A DNA stretch of 57,867 bases, taken from Clostridiales bacterium. GTDB lineage: Bacteria; Bacillota; Clostridia; Saccharofermentanales; Saccharofermentanaceae. A program made the translations under genes and the position numbers. The stretch lies in contig JAFXMZ010000007.1 in the NCBI GenBank assembly GCA_017529925.1, positions 1-57,867 of the forward strand, read 5' to 3'. Position 1 is the first letter of the stretch. Each line of letters starts with the position of its first letter. Below are positions 36,072-45,147 of this stretch, one piece after another. The notes beneath the pieces were generated by a model. That model ran no database searches. It was not told the DNA's origin and was given only the letters and a program-made list of their open reading frames with translations.

Positions 36072-36080
36072 TGATATAAT
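36072..36080 (+). promoter_or_regulatory. Extended -10 promoter for the DUF1385-prmC operon
   Basis: TGATATAAT matches an extended -10 element, about 43 bp before the gene. The -35 region is weak. Confidence 0.5.
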
Positions 36081-36122
36081 AGGCTGAAATATTATGAAAT
36101 CTTAGTTGAGAAGGAATTGCAT

Positions 36123-37124
36123 ATGTCAGAGATAACACCGGAGATCAAACCGGAAATAAAGAAGACGACCATCGGCGGACAGGCGCTGATCGAGGGCGTC
36201 ATGATGGTCGGTCCCCACAGGACGTCGATAGCTGTCCGTAAGGGTGACGGTACCATCTATACTGAAGAGCTTAAAAGAGGCGAGAAGGAGACTTTCTTTG
36301 AGAAGGTCCCCCTGATCCGCGGATGTATCAGATTCTGGAAGATGCTCGTTACAGGTACCGGAGCGCTCATGAAGTCAGCAGAGATATCGGAGGAAGGCCT
36401 TCCCGAGGAGACGAAGGAAGACGACAAGCCCGTTAAGGAGTCTGCGCTCGACAGGTATTTCGAGAAGCATTTTGATGTTCTCATAGTCCTGTCTGCAGTC
36501 CTCGGTATCGCACTGAGCATCGGACTGTTCATATTCCTTCCGAGGATCCTCGTCGAGCTCGGCGGGAAGCTCCTTCCCGATGAATATCTCGAGAAGACAT
36601 GGGTTGCAGTCGTACTGAACCTCATCGAGGGAATACTGAGACTGACATTCTTCTTCCTCTACCTCGTATTCGCTTCGAAGATCGAGGGTATCGACAGGGT
36701 ATGGAGATATCATGGCGCGGAGCATAAGACGATAGCATGCTATGAGGCAGGAGAGCCTCTTACGGTAGATAACATCAAGAAGTATCCCAGGTTCCATCCC
36801 AGATGCGGAACGGCATTCATGTTCATAGTCCTTGCGATATCGATCCTCATCTACACGGTAGCCGGAGTATTCATAGGTGAGCACGGTATGCTCGTCAATC
36901 TCCTGATTAGGCTTGTGTTCATCTTCCCGATATGCGGTATCTCATTCGAGATATTGAGATTTGTCGGAAGGCATGACAGGAATCCCGTCTGCAGGGCAAT
37001 GGCGAAGCCGGGATTATGGCTTCAGAACTTTACGACCAACGAGCCTGACGGTCCCATCATCGAGGTGGCGATAGCGGCTATGCAGGCTGTCATTCCGGAG
37101 AATGGCGAAGATGATGTCTGGTAA
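36123..37124 (+). CDS. DUF1385 family membrane protein
   Basis: A 333-aa protein of the DUF1385 (YqhQ-like) family. It has the family start 'IGGQALIEGVMMVGP', four or more membrane segments, and the conserved 'YHGAEHKTIACYE' and 'RFHPRCGT' motifs with His and Cys that could bind metal. The function is unknown, but the gene is often found between rpmE and prmC-prfA, as here. AAGGAA lies 6 nt before the ATG at 36123; a TTG at 36117 was rejected. Its end overlaps prmC. Confidence 0.9.
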   Translation: MSEITPEIKPEIKKTTIGGQALIEGVMMVGPHRTSIAVRKGDGTIYTEELKRGEKETFFEKVPLIRGCIRFWKMLVTGTGALMKSAEISEEGLPEETKEDDKPVKESALDRYFEKHFDVLIVLSAVLGIALSIGLFIFLPRILVELGGKLLPDEYLEKTWVAVVLNLIEGILRLTFFFLYLVFASKIEGIDRVWRYHGAEHKTIACYEAGEPLTVDNIKKYPRFHPRCGTAFMFIVLAISILIYTVAGVFIGEHGMLVNLLIRLVFIFPICGISFEILRFVGRHDRNPVCRAMAKPGLWLQNFTTNEPDGPIIEVAIAAMQAVIPENGEDDVW

Positions 37125-37989
37125 GGACACGGAAATACTTATAAAACGACTTCAGACGGCGGGTATCGACGAAGGCGATGCCCGCTTTGAAGTAAGGGAT
37201 CTTCTCGAAGCAGCTTCTTCCGAAGAAGAGCTCGAGAGCTTCATGAGAAGGCGTGAGAGCGGGGAGCCGTGTTCCTATATCACGGGATTTCGTTATTTCT
37301 ATAAGGACAGGTTCCACGTTATCCCGGGTGTCCTTATCCCCAGAAATGATACCGAGACGGCTGTAGAGACGGCTCTGGCATATGCAGGTCAGTGCGACTT
37401 TCCCGTCGGAGAACTCTCGCTTATCCCTCATATGGAAAGCCAAGGAAATGAAGTATCTGTAATCGATCTTTGCTGCGGAAGCGGCTGCATAGGGATATCA
37501 GTCGCGAACGAGCTTCTGAGGAGAGGCATAAATATATCCCGCCTTGTCCTTGCGGATATAAGCCCCGAGGCTCTCCGGTGCGCATCTCAGAACGTATCGG
37601 ATGTTCTCATAAGACCTGATATCGCTGAGGTCGTGAGGCTTGACGTCCTGGATGACAGGGCTCAGATCGGGGGCCTTTTCGATATGGTCCTTACAAATCC
37701 GCCTTATATCAATGATGAGGATATGGAAAACCTTCCCGGAGACGTCAGCGGATATGAGCCATCGCTTGCACTCAGGGGCGGAAAGGACGGGCTCATGTTC
37801 TATCCTGCGATAGCAAACCTTTCGAAAAGGATCCTCAGGGACGGGGGTGCACTTATCGCGGAACACGGTTATGATCAGAGGAAGGATATTGAAACGGTAT
37901 TCGCCGCTTCTGGATTTGGGGACATCGTATGTGTCAAAGATCCCGGCGGCAATGACAGAGTGAGCTTCGGGAGGTATTATGCCGGGTAA
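37102..37989 (+). CDS. prmC: Release factor glutamine methyltransferase
   Basis: PrmC methylates the glutamine of the GGQ motif in release factors RF1 and RF2. The 295-aa chain has an N-terminal helical domain, 'VLIPRNDTETAVE', the SAM-binding 'VIDLCCGSGCIGISVA' and the catalytic 'LTNPPYI'. The start codon is uncertain: ATGs at 37102, 37111 and 37114 are in frame, and GGAG at 37097-37100 best fits 37111. The gene overlaps DUF1385 at its start and DUF951 at its end. prfA, a usual neighbour, is not in this stretch. Confidence 0.93.
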   Translation: MAKMMSGKDTEILIKRLQTAGIDEGDARFEVRDLLEAASSEEELESFMRRRESGEPCSYITGFRYFYKDRFHVIPGVLIPRNDTETAVETALAYAGQCDFPVGELSLIPHMESQGNEVSVIDLCCGSGCIGISVANELLRRGINISRLVLADISPEALRCASQNVSDVLIRPDIAEVVRLDVLDDRAQIGGLFDMVLTNPPYINDEDMENLPGDVSGYEPSLALRGGKDGLMFYPAIANLSKRILRDGGALIAEHGYDQRKDIETVFAASGFGDIVCVKDPGGNDRVSFGRYYAG

Positions 37990-38194
37990 GTTTTTTCTTT
38001 ATGACTATAAGGTCGGTGATACGGTGATAACGCGTAAAAAGCATCCCTGCGGCAGCAACGCCTGGGAGCTTACCAGAGTCGGTATCGAGTTCAGGATGAA
38101 GTGTAAAGGATGCGGAAGGACCCTCGTGATGGAAAGGCCCGCACTCGAGAAGGCTACAGTCGAAGTTATCCCCGGATCAGACGATCTCGGTTGA
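37979..38194 (+). CDS. DUF951 family protein
   Basis: A 71-aa protein with 'YKVGDTVITRKKHPCGSNAW' and 'KCKGCGRTLVMER', the DUF951 pattern. Three cysteines could form a zinc site. The function is unknown; a nucleic acid-binding role is often guessed. It overlaps prmC by 11 nt and its 3' end overlaps the convergent VOC gene by 18 nt. Confidence 0.88.
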   Translation: MPGKFFLYDYKVGDTVITRKKHPCGSNAWELTRVGIEFRMKCKGCGRTLVMERPALEKATVEVIPGSDDLG

Positions 38195-39046
38195 CTGCGA
38201 TACGCAGATCCTCCTTTTGTCATTATCCTCGAAAACAAACTGTCTGTTCCTTGATTTCAGCGATTCATCGGAAGGGTCGGGAAGGCTCTCGATTATGTCT
38301 ACGCCTGCGCTCTTGAGCTCGTTCTGGAGAAGGAACGGCTCGGATGCATAAATGTAGAGGTCATAGTCGATCCCGTACAGCTCGCGCATCGTGAGAGGAG
38401 AATCCTTGGAAGCGGGAGTCAGTATGATGACAATATTGTCCCTCGTGAGCCTTATATGCTCCATCGATTCGTCCGAGAGGTGAACGGCCTTAAAGCCGAG
38501 CCTGGTCTCATAGAAGAGGGAAGTGGCGAAGATATCCTTACATGCGAATACGATGGCAGATGCGTTCATAAGATGAAGGCTTCCGGCGTCTTTTGCTTCG
38601 GATGATCCTGAGTCTGCGGCTTCCTCCTCGGGTACGGCCTCTTTGCCATCGCCGACAGGCTTAAGGGTGTAACCGAGCAGGTTCATCCCGAACATCTTCT
38701 CATGTGTCTCCAGCGATTCGATATCCTTCTGTCTCTTCATTATGAAATCAGTGTCGGGGCTGTCGGGGATCACCTTGAGCGATTCGATCTTATCCATATA
38801 TTCCGCGAGATTTCTGAACCTGATAAAGAGAGGCATAAGATCGTCACATGAAGAGGGCAGGTCTGTCGTCCCGTGAAGAAATCTCATTCCGTATTCGACA
38901 GCCTCTGCCGGAAGCGCCGAAAAGAGCCTGTTGATGAGGATCAGCTCGTCATGAGCATTGTCTGCGGTGCCGCCTTCGGATATGATCTTCTCAAAGCGTG
39001 AGAAGAGCTCGTTGATATCATGCTTCGGATAATCTGAAATAGCCAT
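38177..39046 (-). CDS. Protein with C-terminal VOC (glyoxalase-like) domain
   Basis: A 289-aa protein. Residues 1-125 are mostly helical with no family I recognise. An acidic Glu/Ala/Ser stretch (about 130-155) links to a VOC-like domain at the C-terminus ('IVFACKDIFATSLFYETRLGF', 'IRLTRDNIVIILTP', 'ELKSAGVDIIESL'). The residues that usually hold the metal are not obvious, so catalysis is doubtful. Its 3' end overlaps the DUF951 gene on the other strand. Confidence 0.7.
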   Translation of the reverse strand: MAISDYPKHDINELFSRFEKIISEGGTADNAHDELILINRLFSALPAEAVEYGMRFLHGTTDLPSSCDDLMPLFIRFRNLAEYMDKIESLKVIPDSPDTDFIMKRQKDIESLETHEKMFGMNLLGYTLKPVGDGKEAVPEEEAADSGSSEAKDAGSLHLMNASAIVFACKDIFATSLFYETRLGFKAVHLSDESMEHIRLTRDNIVIILTPASKDSPLTMRELYGIDYDLYIYASEPFLLQNELKSAGVDIIESLPDPSDESLKSRNRQFVFEDNDKRRICVSQSTEIV

Positions 39047-39100
39047 AGTAACCTGCCTTCGGTTCTTTTATTTTGTTAATTATACCATGCGCGCATGCGG

Positions 39101-39128
39101 TTGATTTATTTATATATAGCGATATGAT
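39101..39128 (+). promoter_or_regulatory. Promoter of the YbaK-antiporter-murC operon
   Basis: TTGATT (39101-39106), a 16-bp spacer and TATGAT (39123-39128). Confidence 0.55.
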
Positions 39129-39169
39129 AGATGAGATGTCTTTTGACGTCCTTTTCGCGAGGAGGGAAA

Positions 39170-39649
39170 ATGCCGAACCTTAAGAAGACAAATGCCATGA
39201 GGATGCTCGATTCTGCGAATGTTCCTTATAAGGCGATGGAATATGAATATGACGAGAATGACCTTGACGGACATCATGCCGCCGAGTTCTTCAACCTTCC
39301 CTATGAGGAGGTATTCAAGACTATCGTTGCAAAGGCCGACACCGGTGAACATCTCGTATTCTGTCTTTCGGTCGACGACGAGCTCGACCTCAAGAAAGCG
39401 GCACAGCTCGCGGGCGTGAAGAGATGCGAGCTCATCAAGGTAAAGGACCTTCTCTCGATAACGGGATATATAAGGGGCGGATGCTCTCCCATCGGGATGA
39501 AGAAGAAGTTCAGGACGTTTTTCGATGAGATGATACTGCTCGTGGACGAAGTGTGCGTAAGCGGCGGTCAGAGGGGCCTTCAGCTGAGGCTTAGGGCAGA
39601 GGACCTCATCGGTTTTACTGAAGCTGCAACAGGTGATATTACACAGTAA
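39170..39649 (+). CDS. YbaK/EbsC-type aminoacyl-tRNA deacylase
   Basis: A 159-aa protein of the YbaK/EbsC family, which removes cysteine from mischarged tRNA-Pro. Visible marks are 'DLDGHHAAEFFNLPYEEVFKT', 'KKAAQLAGVKRCEL', 'GYIRGGCSPIGMKKK' and 'SGGQRGLQLRL'. The start at 39170 follows GAGGAGGG; a longer frame from 39131 is rejected for lack of a ribosome binding site. An antiporter gene follows after 13 nt. Confidence 0.92.
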   Translation: MPNLKKTNAMRMLDSANVPYKAMEYEYDENDLDGHHAAEFFNLPYEEVFKTIVAKADTGEHLVFCLSVDDELDLKKAAQLAGVKRCELIKVKDLLSITGYIRGGCSPIGMKKKFRTFFDEMILLVDEVCVSGGQRGLQLRLRAEDLIGFTEAATGDITQ

Positions 39650-39662
39650 AGAGGCTTAATAT

Positions 39663-40868
39663 ATGGAGAAGTACTACGTATTCAAATCACTTGCGATAAT
39701 AATAATCGCTGCGAAGATAATGGGTCTGGGTGCCCGTAAGATCAAGGCTCCCCAGGTGGCTGGAGAGATCGTTGCCGGTATCCTCATAGGACCCAGCGTG
39801 TTAGGACTTGTCGGCTATTCCGATTTCCTTGGACAGATGGCCGAGATCGGAGTCATGCTCCTGATGTTTACGGCAGGACTCGAGACAAGGATCTCCGAAC
39901 TTCGGAAGACAGGTGTAAAGGCTCTCCTCATCGCATGTTCAGGTGTATTCATTCCGCTCATTTGCGGTTCGCTCCTGTATTTTGCCTTCTACGGATTCGC
40001 TCCGTGGGGATCTGAGCAGTTCTTCAAGGCGGTATTTATAGGTATGATCCTTACCGCGACTTCGGTAGGAATAACGGTCGAGGCTCTGAAGGAACTCGGC
40101 AAGCTCTCCGAGACGGTAGGGACTACGATAATGAGTGCCGCCATAATCGATGACGTAATAGGTATCATCGTGCTGACGATCGTCATCGGATTCAAGGATC
40201 CGACGCAGGATGTATCCAGGACGCTTTTGATGACAGGCCTGTTCTTCGTATTCTGTATCGTGTTCGGATATATCGTCTACAGACTTTTCAGGATCTATGA
40301 CAGGAAGCACCGTCATACGAGAAGGATCCCGATAATCGGACTCGCGATGTGCTTTGCGCTGTCGTTTGCAGCGGAAAGATATTTTGGAGTCGCAGATATC
40401 ACCGGAGCATATATCGCGGGCGTTATCCTGAGCTCGCTCAAGGATTCACAGTATATCTCGCGCAAGATGGATATCAATTCCTACATGATCTTCGGACCGG
40501 TATTCTTTGCGAGTATCGGTATCCAGAATGACATGAGCAAGTTCAATATGGATATACTCGTCTTCTCGCTGGCATTCGTCGCAGTCGGAATGATCTCAAA
40601 GGTTATAGGATGCGGCGCCGCCGCGAGGATAACAGGCTTCAAGGGAAGAGATGCACTCAAGATCGGATGCGGCATGATGACGAGGGGCGAGGTCGCGCTC
40701 ATTGTTGCCCAGAGAGGATTTACCGTCGGTATGATAGATCCTTCCTATTCGACATCGGTAATCCTTCTCATAATCGTAAGTTCGATCACGACACCGATAC
40801 TCCTGAAATTACTGTATAATGATAAGAGCCAAGGAAAAGAGGTAACGGCCGATGGAACAGCAGGCTAG
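39663..40868 (+). CDS. Cation/proton antiporter (CPA2, NapA/KefB-like)
   Basis: A 401-aa membrane protein with about 12 helices. 'PQVAGEIVAGILIGPSVLG' and 'MLLMFTAGLETRISEL' are typical of the Na+/H+ exchanger family, and 'AAIIDDVIGIIVL' has the paired Asp seen in electrogenic CPA2 antiporters. There is no RCK/TrkA domain. It may exchange Na+ or K+ for H+; the ion is not certain. It overlaps murC by 17 nt. Confidence 0.9.
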   Translation: MEKYYVFKSLAIIIIAAKIMGLGARKIKAPQVAGEIVAGILIGPSVLGLVGYSDFLGQMAEIGVMLLMFTAGLETRISELRKTGVKALLIACSGVFIPLICGSLLYFAFYGFAPWGSEQFFKAVFIGMILTATSVGITVEALKELGKLSETVGTTIMSAAIIDDVIGIIVLTIVIGFKDPTQDVSRTLLMTGLFFVFCIVFGYIVYRLFRIYDRKHRHTRRIPIIGLAMCFALSFAAERYFGVADITGAYIAGVILSSLKDSQYISRKMDINSYMIFGPVFFASIGIQNDMSKFNMDILVFSLAFVAVGMISKVIGCGAAARITGFKGRDALKIGCGMMTRGEVALIVAQRGFTVGMIDPSYSTSVILLIIVSSITTPILLKLLYNDKSQGKEVTADGTAG

Positions 40869-42303
40869 TAAAGGTTTGGATATATTGACTCCGGGATCGA
40901 AGATCTACTTTATAGGTATCGGAGGCATCTCGATGAGCGGTCTGGCGCTCCTTTCGAAAGGATACGGCTTTAACGTCGGCGGATCTGATATGAACCCTTC
41001 GGAGAGGACAGAGATGCTCTCATCGAAAGGCATCAGGATCTATAATACCCAGGAAGCGGCGAATATAGATGAGTTTGCTCCCGACTGCATAGTCAAGACG
41101 GCTGCGATCCTTCCTCATAATCCCGAGGTTGCGAGAGCTCTTGAGAAGGATATCCGCATCTTCGACAGATCGGAATTCCTCGGTCTCATCACGCAAAGCT
41201 ACGACAGGGTCATAAATATCTCCGGTACACACGGTAAGACAACGACAACATCGATGACGTCACTGATGCTCATCGATGCGAAGAAGGATCCCACAGTCCA
41301 CCTCGGCGCGGAATTTGACGGATTCGGCGGAAGTACTGTCAGGCTCGGAAGCGGAAGGGATCTTCTGGTATCCGAGGCTTGTGAGTTTAAGAGATCATTC
41401 CTTCAGTTCAGGTCCACTACTGCAGCGATCACCAACATAGATCACGATCATGTTGACTGCTACCCAACCTTGAATGACGTCATAGAAGTATTTGCCGAGT
41501 TCCTTGATAAGGTCGATGACGGCGGATATGTAGTCGTTACGGGAACTGATAAGAATATAGCCGAAGCACTGAAGATCGCTTCCGTAAGGCATGAGAAGGC
41601 GGGAAGGACGATGCCTTCCGTCATTACATGTTCTTCCGACGGATCGAAAGCTGACTTCATGGCTGAGAATATCGAATTTGACGAAGGTCATCCGGTGTTC
41701 GAGATCGTCTTCAGAGGTGAGAGCCTTGGAAGGGCATCGCTCAAGGTGCCCGGGAAGCATAATATCGACAATGCGCTCATCGCTTCTGCATGTGCTTACC
41801 TCAACGGCGCGGAGGGCAGTGACATAATCAGTGCGCTCAATGAGTTCGGCGGTGCTGACGGAAGATATACGATCAAGGGAAAATACAAAGGATGCGATGT
41901 AGTCGTTGATTATGCGCACCATCCGACGGCAGCAAGGGTCACTATCGATGCGGCCGAGCATATGCCTCACAACAATATCCTCGTAGTATTCCAGCCTCTG
42001 ACGTTCAACAGGACAAAGATGCTCTTTGAAGACTATGTAACTTCGCTTCTGCCCTGCAGGAAGGTCCTTTTCGCCGAGATATTCTCGGACCGTGAGATCA
42101 ATACTCACGAGATATCGAGCAGGGACATCTCCGAAGAGATCAACAGAAGAGGAGGTGACAGCGAATTCTATGAGGACAGGGAGGAGCTCAGGAAGAGGAT
42201 CGACGAGCTCGTAGAGCCTGGTGACATAATCCTTATCCTCGGCCCCGAAGACATCAGGGAGCTCGGAGACGAGCTTTGCCCGAAGGGAAGTGCGAATGGC
42301 TGA
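40852..42303 (+). CDS. murC: UDP-N-acetylmuramate--L-alanine ligase
   Basis: MurC adds the first amino acid, L-alanine, to the peptidoglycan precursor. The 483-aa chain has the Rossmann start 'IYFIGIGGISMSGLA', the ATP loop 'ISGTHGKTTTTS' near 121-131, 'ITNIDHDHVDCY' and 'VVDYAHHPTAARVT'. It overlaps the antiporter gene by 17 nt and the following membrane protein gene by 8 nt. Confidence 0.96.
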   Translation: MEQQASKGLDILTPGSKIYFIGIGGISMSGLALLSKGYGFNVGGSDMNPSERTEMLSSKGIRIYNTQEAANIDEFAPDCIVKTAAILPHNPEVARALEKDIRIFDRSEFLGLITQSYDRVINISGTHGKTTTTSMTSLMLIDAKKDPTVHLGAEFDGFGGSTVRLGSGRDLLVSEACEFKRSFLQFRSTTAAITNIDHDHVDCYPTLNDVIEVFAEFLDKVDDGGYVVVTGTDKNIAEALKIASVRHEKAGRTMPSVITCSSDGSKADFMAENIEFDEGHPVFEIVFRGESLGRASLKVPGKHNIDNALIASACAYLNGAEGSDIISALNEFGGADGRYTIKGKYKGCDVVVDYAHHPTAARVTIDAAEHMPHNNILVVFQPLTFNRTKMLFEDYVTSLLPCRKVLFAEIFSDREINTHEISSRDISEEINRRGGDSEFYEDREELRKRIDELVEPGDIILILGPEDIRELGDELCPKGSANG

Positions 42304-43735
42304 TAAAGAGAGGAAGAAAGCTCCCTTAAGGCCGCTTTCGAAGGCGGGGATACTGCTGATGGCGCTGATGTTCCTTCAGATGTTCCTTGTCTTTATCCTT
42401 TCATTCTCGGGCGGAAATAATTCCGATCCGGTACTCATCGTTGCGGGATATGAGAGTAATTTCCCGACAGCGTCGATGCGCAACTCTCTCCATGCGGCAG
42501 GCTTCGAACTCGTGGTAAGCGATAACATCAGTTCCGCGTCCAAGAACCGTCTTGCGGTCGTTCTCCTTGCAGGCGAGGACCAGCTCGCCAAGGTAGCGGA
42601 ATATAAAGACGATGAGAATATCATGGGCTTTGTTCTCGTGCTTCCCGATATGAAGGAGAATATATCCCTCGACGGTCTCGATTCAAAGTCTCCCCAAAAG
42701 GATATAGCGATCTTTGCAGGGAAGGATAACTCTTCTTCCGTTGCTGATATGAGCACTGCAAAGATAATATATGAGAGGCTTTCCGGAGATGATACGGTCT
42801 ACGGGGTCCCTGCGAGAACGGGCGGCCCCATGGGATCGACGATCTACTTCAACAACGACCAGAACAGATATCTTTCGATCTCCGCGAAAAAGGCTGATGA
42901 TCCGGCTGAACTCCTTTTCTCTCCCGTTTTCCAGAATGAGCTTGCAGGATACCTCAATTCGACATACAGGGACAGCCTGTCGAGGGACATGTCCCCGGGA
43001 AGGGTAATATCCTGGTATATATTTGCGCTGATATCGGTATTCCTGTGGATAACGGGACTTTTCATATATCTCATACCGCTGAGGACTATACCTGACAAGC
43101 AGCAGAAGGTGAAGATCAATACGATGATCCCTCTTACTCTGCTCGCGGTATTCTTCTCGCTCGCAGTCGCGATCGGCTCGGTATTCCCGGTCCTCCGCCA
43201 TTATACGGAGGCGGCCGTATTCTTTCTTCCGGTGCTGTTTGCAGTCGCCGGGATGATCGTAAGGCTCGTCAAGCTCTCGAAGGTCAGCCCTGAATTCCGT
43301 CTGTTCGGAACGGGCAACACGTCTCCCGTAAGACCTCTGCTGATGTCTTTATCCGCAGTCCTCTTTATCTTCCTTACGGCGTTGCTGTTCGGTGATATGA
43401 GGTTCGTGGTGATGAGATCCGTCCCCTGGGCGGTATTTGCGCTCGCCTTTATCGTCGACATGTTCTGTTCCTCGATCAACTTCGCGACTGACGGAAAGGT
43501 CGGCAACGGCGGAAAGGTCCTTACCATATTCATGGGCATACCGTGCCTGATGATGACTCTCTGCGGATTCTTCTTCAGGGATCATGTCATGGTCTTTGCA
43601 GGACTTGGATCGTTCATGGCATCCGTGATCCCGTATGCGATGGTAAGACCCTTGCGCAATCATACGAATATCCCTGTCATTACGGGGATACTCCATGCTT
43701 CTGTCTATATCATACTTGTTCTCTTCACGGGGTAA
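42296..43735 (+). CDS. Membrane protein with extracytoplasmic domain, hypothetical
   Basis: A 479-aa protein. One membrane helix (about 16-38) is followed by a soluble domain to about residue 225 with 'VLIVAGYESNFPTASMR', 'AVVLLAGEDQLAKVA' and 'DIAIFAGKDNSSS', which recall an alpha/beta-hydrolase-like core, though no catalytic triad is clear. Seven or so membrane helices fill the C-terminal half. GAAGGGA lies 7 nt before the ATG; a GTG at 42290 was rejected. It overlaps murC, which suggests an envelope role. No family is recognised. Confidence 0.7.
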   Translation: MADKERKKAPLRPLSKAGILLMALMFLQMFLVFILSFSGGNNSDPVLIVAGYESNFPTASMRNSLHAAGFELVVSDNISSASKNRLAVVLLAGEDQLAKVAEYKDDENIMGFVLVLPDMKENISLDGLDSKSPQKDIAIFAGKDNSSSVADMSTAKIIYERLSGDDTVYGVPARTGGPMGSTIYFNNDQNRYLSISAKKADDPAELLFSPVFQNELAGYLNSTYRDSLSRDMSPGRVISWYIFALISVFLWITGLFIYLIPLRTIPDKQQKVKINTMIPLTLLAVFFSLAVAIGSVFPVLRHYTEAAVFFLPVLFAVAGMIVRLVKLSKVSPEFRLFGTGNTSPVRPLLMSLSAVLFIFLTALLFGDMRFVVMRSVPWAVFALAFIVDMFCSSINFATDGKVGNGGKVLTIFMGIPCLMMTLCGFFFRDHVMVFAGLGSFMASVIPYAMVRPLRNHTNIPVITGILHASVYIILVLFTG

Positions 43736-43767
43736 GACCGTTTCAGAATCGGTATAGTTCTTTCCTG

Positions 43768-43797
43768 TTGAATAGAGACTTCCCAAATTATTTTAAT
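43768..43797 (+). promoter_or_regulatory. Promoter-like boxes before the small RNA candidate
   Basis: TTGAAT (43768-43773) with TTTAAT (43792-43797) at an 18-bp spacing. The -10 box is not ideal; overlapping TAATAA gives a longer spacing. Confidence 0.4.
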
Positions 43798-43802
43798 AAT
43801 AG

Positions 43803-43933
43803 AAGAGGATGATCTCTTGGGGGAAGAGAGCGCCTTCCGAGACCCCGTGGGTATCCGAGGTGCAGGACGGTTAAGAGCCGCACTTTATAGATCAGATACA
43901 GACGGGACGGCCATCATGCCGTCCCGTCTTTTT
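43803..43933 (+). ncRNA. Candidate structured small RNA of unknown family
   Basis: About 130 nt without an ORF, between promoter-like boxes and a strong terminator. Possible stems include TCTCTT/AAGAGA around a G-rich loop (about 43813-43829), GGAT/ATCC as an outer pair (43807 and about 43852) and GTGC/GCAC enclosing CGG/CCG (43859-43882). It does not match 6S RNA, SRP RNA, RNase P or the riboswitch classes I can recall. It could also be the leader of a gene now lost. Confidence 0.5.
43900..43933 (+). terminator. Terminator of the small RNA candidate
   Basis: AGACGGGACGGC and GCCGTCCCGTCT form a perfect 12-bp stem with a 6-nt loop, followed by TTTTT. Confidence 0.93.
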
Positions 43934-43970
43934 GCTTTAATAATAAACATCAATATATACCAAAAACTGT

Positions 43971-43999
43971 TTGACAGGACAGGGACGTGATGATACTAT
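43971..43999 (+). promoter_or_regulatory. rplU operon promoter
   Basis: TTGACA (43971-43976), a 17-bp spacer and TACTAT (43994-43999). Confidence 0.82.
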
Positions 44000-44005
44000 A
44001 TGCGG

Positions 44006-44093
44006 GTGACCGCATGCGCCGGGCTCTTAAATGTGCGCTTTTTTGCACTGCCTCGAGTAAAGCAGCGAGACTGGAAGAACAGGAGGACACGAC
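44006..44093 (+). promoter_or_regulatory. rplU 5' leader, possible L21 autoregulatory RNA
   Basis: The leader holds a GCGG-GTGA-CCGC hairpin right after the promoter and a further GTGCGC/TTTTTTGCAC stem. L21 leader RNAs are known before rplU in Firmicutes. The match is by position and presence of stems only. Confidence 0.45.
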
Positions 44094-44399
44094 ATGTACG
44101 CAGTAATCAAGACAGGCGGCAAGCAGTACAAAGTTGCTGTTGGCGACGAGATCTTCGTAGAGAAGCTCGAGGGCGATGCCGGAGAGACGATTACTTTCGA
44201 TGAGGTACTTGCAGTTGCTGATGACAACGGTATCAAGGCAGGAGCTGATCTTAAGGCTTCCGTTACCGGTGAGATCGTAAAGCAGGGCAGGAACAAGAAA
44301 GTAGTTGTTCTGAAGTACAAGGCTAAGAAGGGCTACCGCAGGAAGCAGGGCCACAGACAGCCTTACACACGTGTACGTATCACAGCTGTAAACGCGTGA
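44094..44399 (+). CDS. rplU: 50S ribosomal protein L21
   Basis: A 101-aa L21 with '[17 protein letters not shown]' and '[19 protein letters not shown]', which are highly conserved. It binds 23S rRNA. AGGAGG precedes the ATG. Its TGA overlaps the GTG start of prp (GTGA). Confidence 0.97.
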   Translation: MYAVIKTGGKQYKVAVGDEIFVEKLEGDAGETITFDEVLAVADDNGIKAGADLKASVTGEIVKQGRNKKVVVLKYKAKKGYRRKQGHRQPYTRVRITAVNA

Positions 44400-44776
44400 T
44401 CACCGTTAAGATCGTAAGAGATACGAAGAGGCGCATTACCGGTATGTTCATGAAAGGACATGCGGGATATGCCAGACACGGAAAGGACATAGTATGTTCA
44501 TCCGCTTCGACTCTCATCTATACACTCGCTAACTCTATAGAGACAATATGCGGTGTAGCGGCAGAGGATATCTCGAGGATCGTGCCCGGGAATGATGTAA
44601 TGGCCGAAGTCATTATCCCCTATGACAGGATAAAGGATGAAGGCGGTAAAGATCGGGCATCAGTAGTAGCAGAGACGATATATACCGGGTTCATAACTCT
44701 GGCGTCAGCTACAAACAGTAACGGTAAGAAGTACATTGAAGTTAAAGAAGAAACTGAGAAACACACGGAGGTGTAA
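44396..44776 (+). CDS. prp: Ribosomal-processing cysteine protease Prp
   Basis: Prp removes the N-terminal extension of ribosomal protein L27 in Firmicutes. The 126-aa chain has His22 in 'GHAGYA' and Cys34 in 'DIVCSSAS', the known catalytic pair at the same positions as in S. aureus. It starts with GTG inside the rplU stop and lies 3 nt before rpmA, its substrate's gene. Confidence 0.95.
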   Translation: MITVKIVRDTKRRITGMFMKGHAGYARHGKDIVCSSASTLIYTLANSIETICGVAAEDISRIVPGNDVMAEVIIPYDRIKDEGGKDRASVVAETIYTGFITLASATNSNGKKYIEVKEETEKHTEV

Positions 44777-44779
44777 GCT

Positions 44780-45061
44780 ATGCTTAAGTTGAATTTACAG
44801 CTCTTTGCTCATAAGAAAGGTATGGGTTCGACCAAGAACGGCCGTGACTCTGAATCCAAGAGACTTGGAGCTAAGAAGGGCGACGGACAGTTTGTTGTAG
44901 CCGGTAACATCCTTGTAAGACAGCGTGGCACGAAGATCCATCCCGGTAAGAATGTTGGAATCGGATCCGATGACACACTTTATACAAAGATCGACGGACG
45001 CGTTAAGTATGAGCGCGTAGGCAGCAGCAAGAAGCAGGTTAGCGTTTATCCTGCAGAGTAA
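44780..45061 (+). CDS. rpmA: 50S ribosomal protein L27 with Prp-cleaved extension
   Basis: A 93-aa L27. It begins with 'LKLNLQLF' followed by '[15 protein letters not shown]'. In Firmicutes Prp cuts between the Phe and Ala (here F9/A10), exposing the N-terminus that reaches the peptidyl transferase centre. CGGAGGTG precedes the ATG. Confidence 0.97.
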   Translation: MLKLNLQLFAHKKGMGSTKNGRDSESKRLGAKKGDGQFVVAGNILVRQRGTKIHPGKNVGIGSDDTLYTKIDGRVKYERVGSSKKQVSVYPAE

Positions 45062-45090
45062 TTAGTATCGATCATGGTATGAAATGGTGA

Positions 45091-45120
45091 TGCCTGTCGG
45101 ACTTGCCGGCAGGCATTTCT
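45091..45120 (+). terminator. Attenuator-like hairpin between rpmA and obgE
   Basis: TGCCTGTCGG and CCGGCAGGCA form a 10-bp stem with one G-T pair and an ACTTG loop, followed by TTTCTGTT. The poor T-run suggests partial termination or mRNA processing. Confidence 0.55.
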
Positions 45121-45147
45121 GTTATAAGACATATAAAGGAAAGCAGA

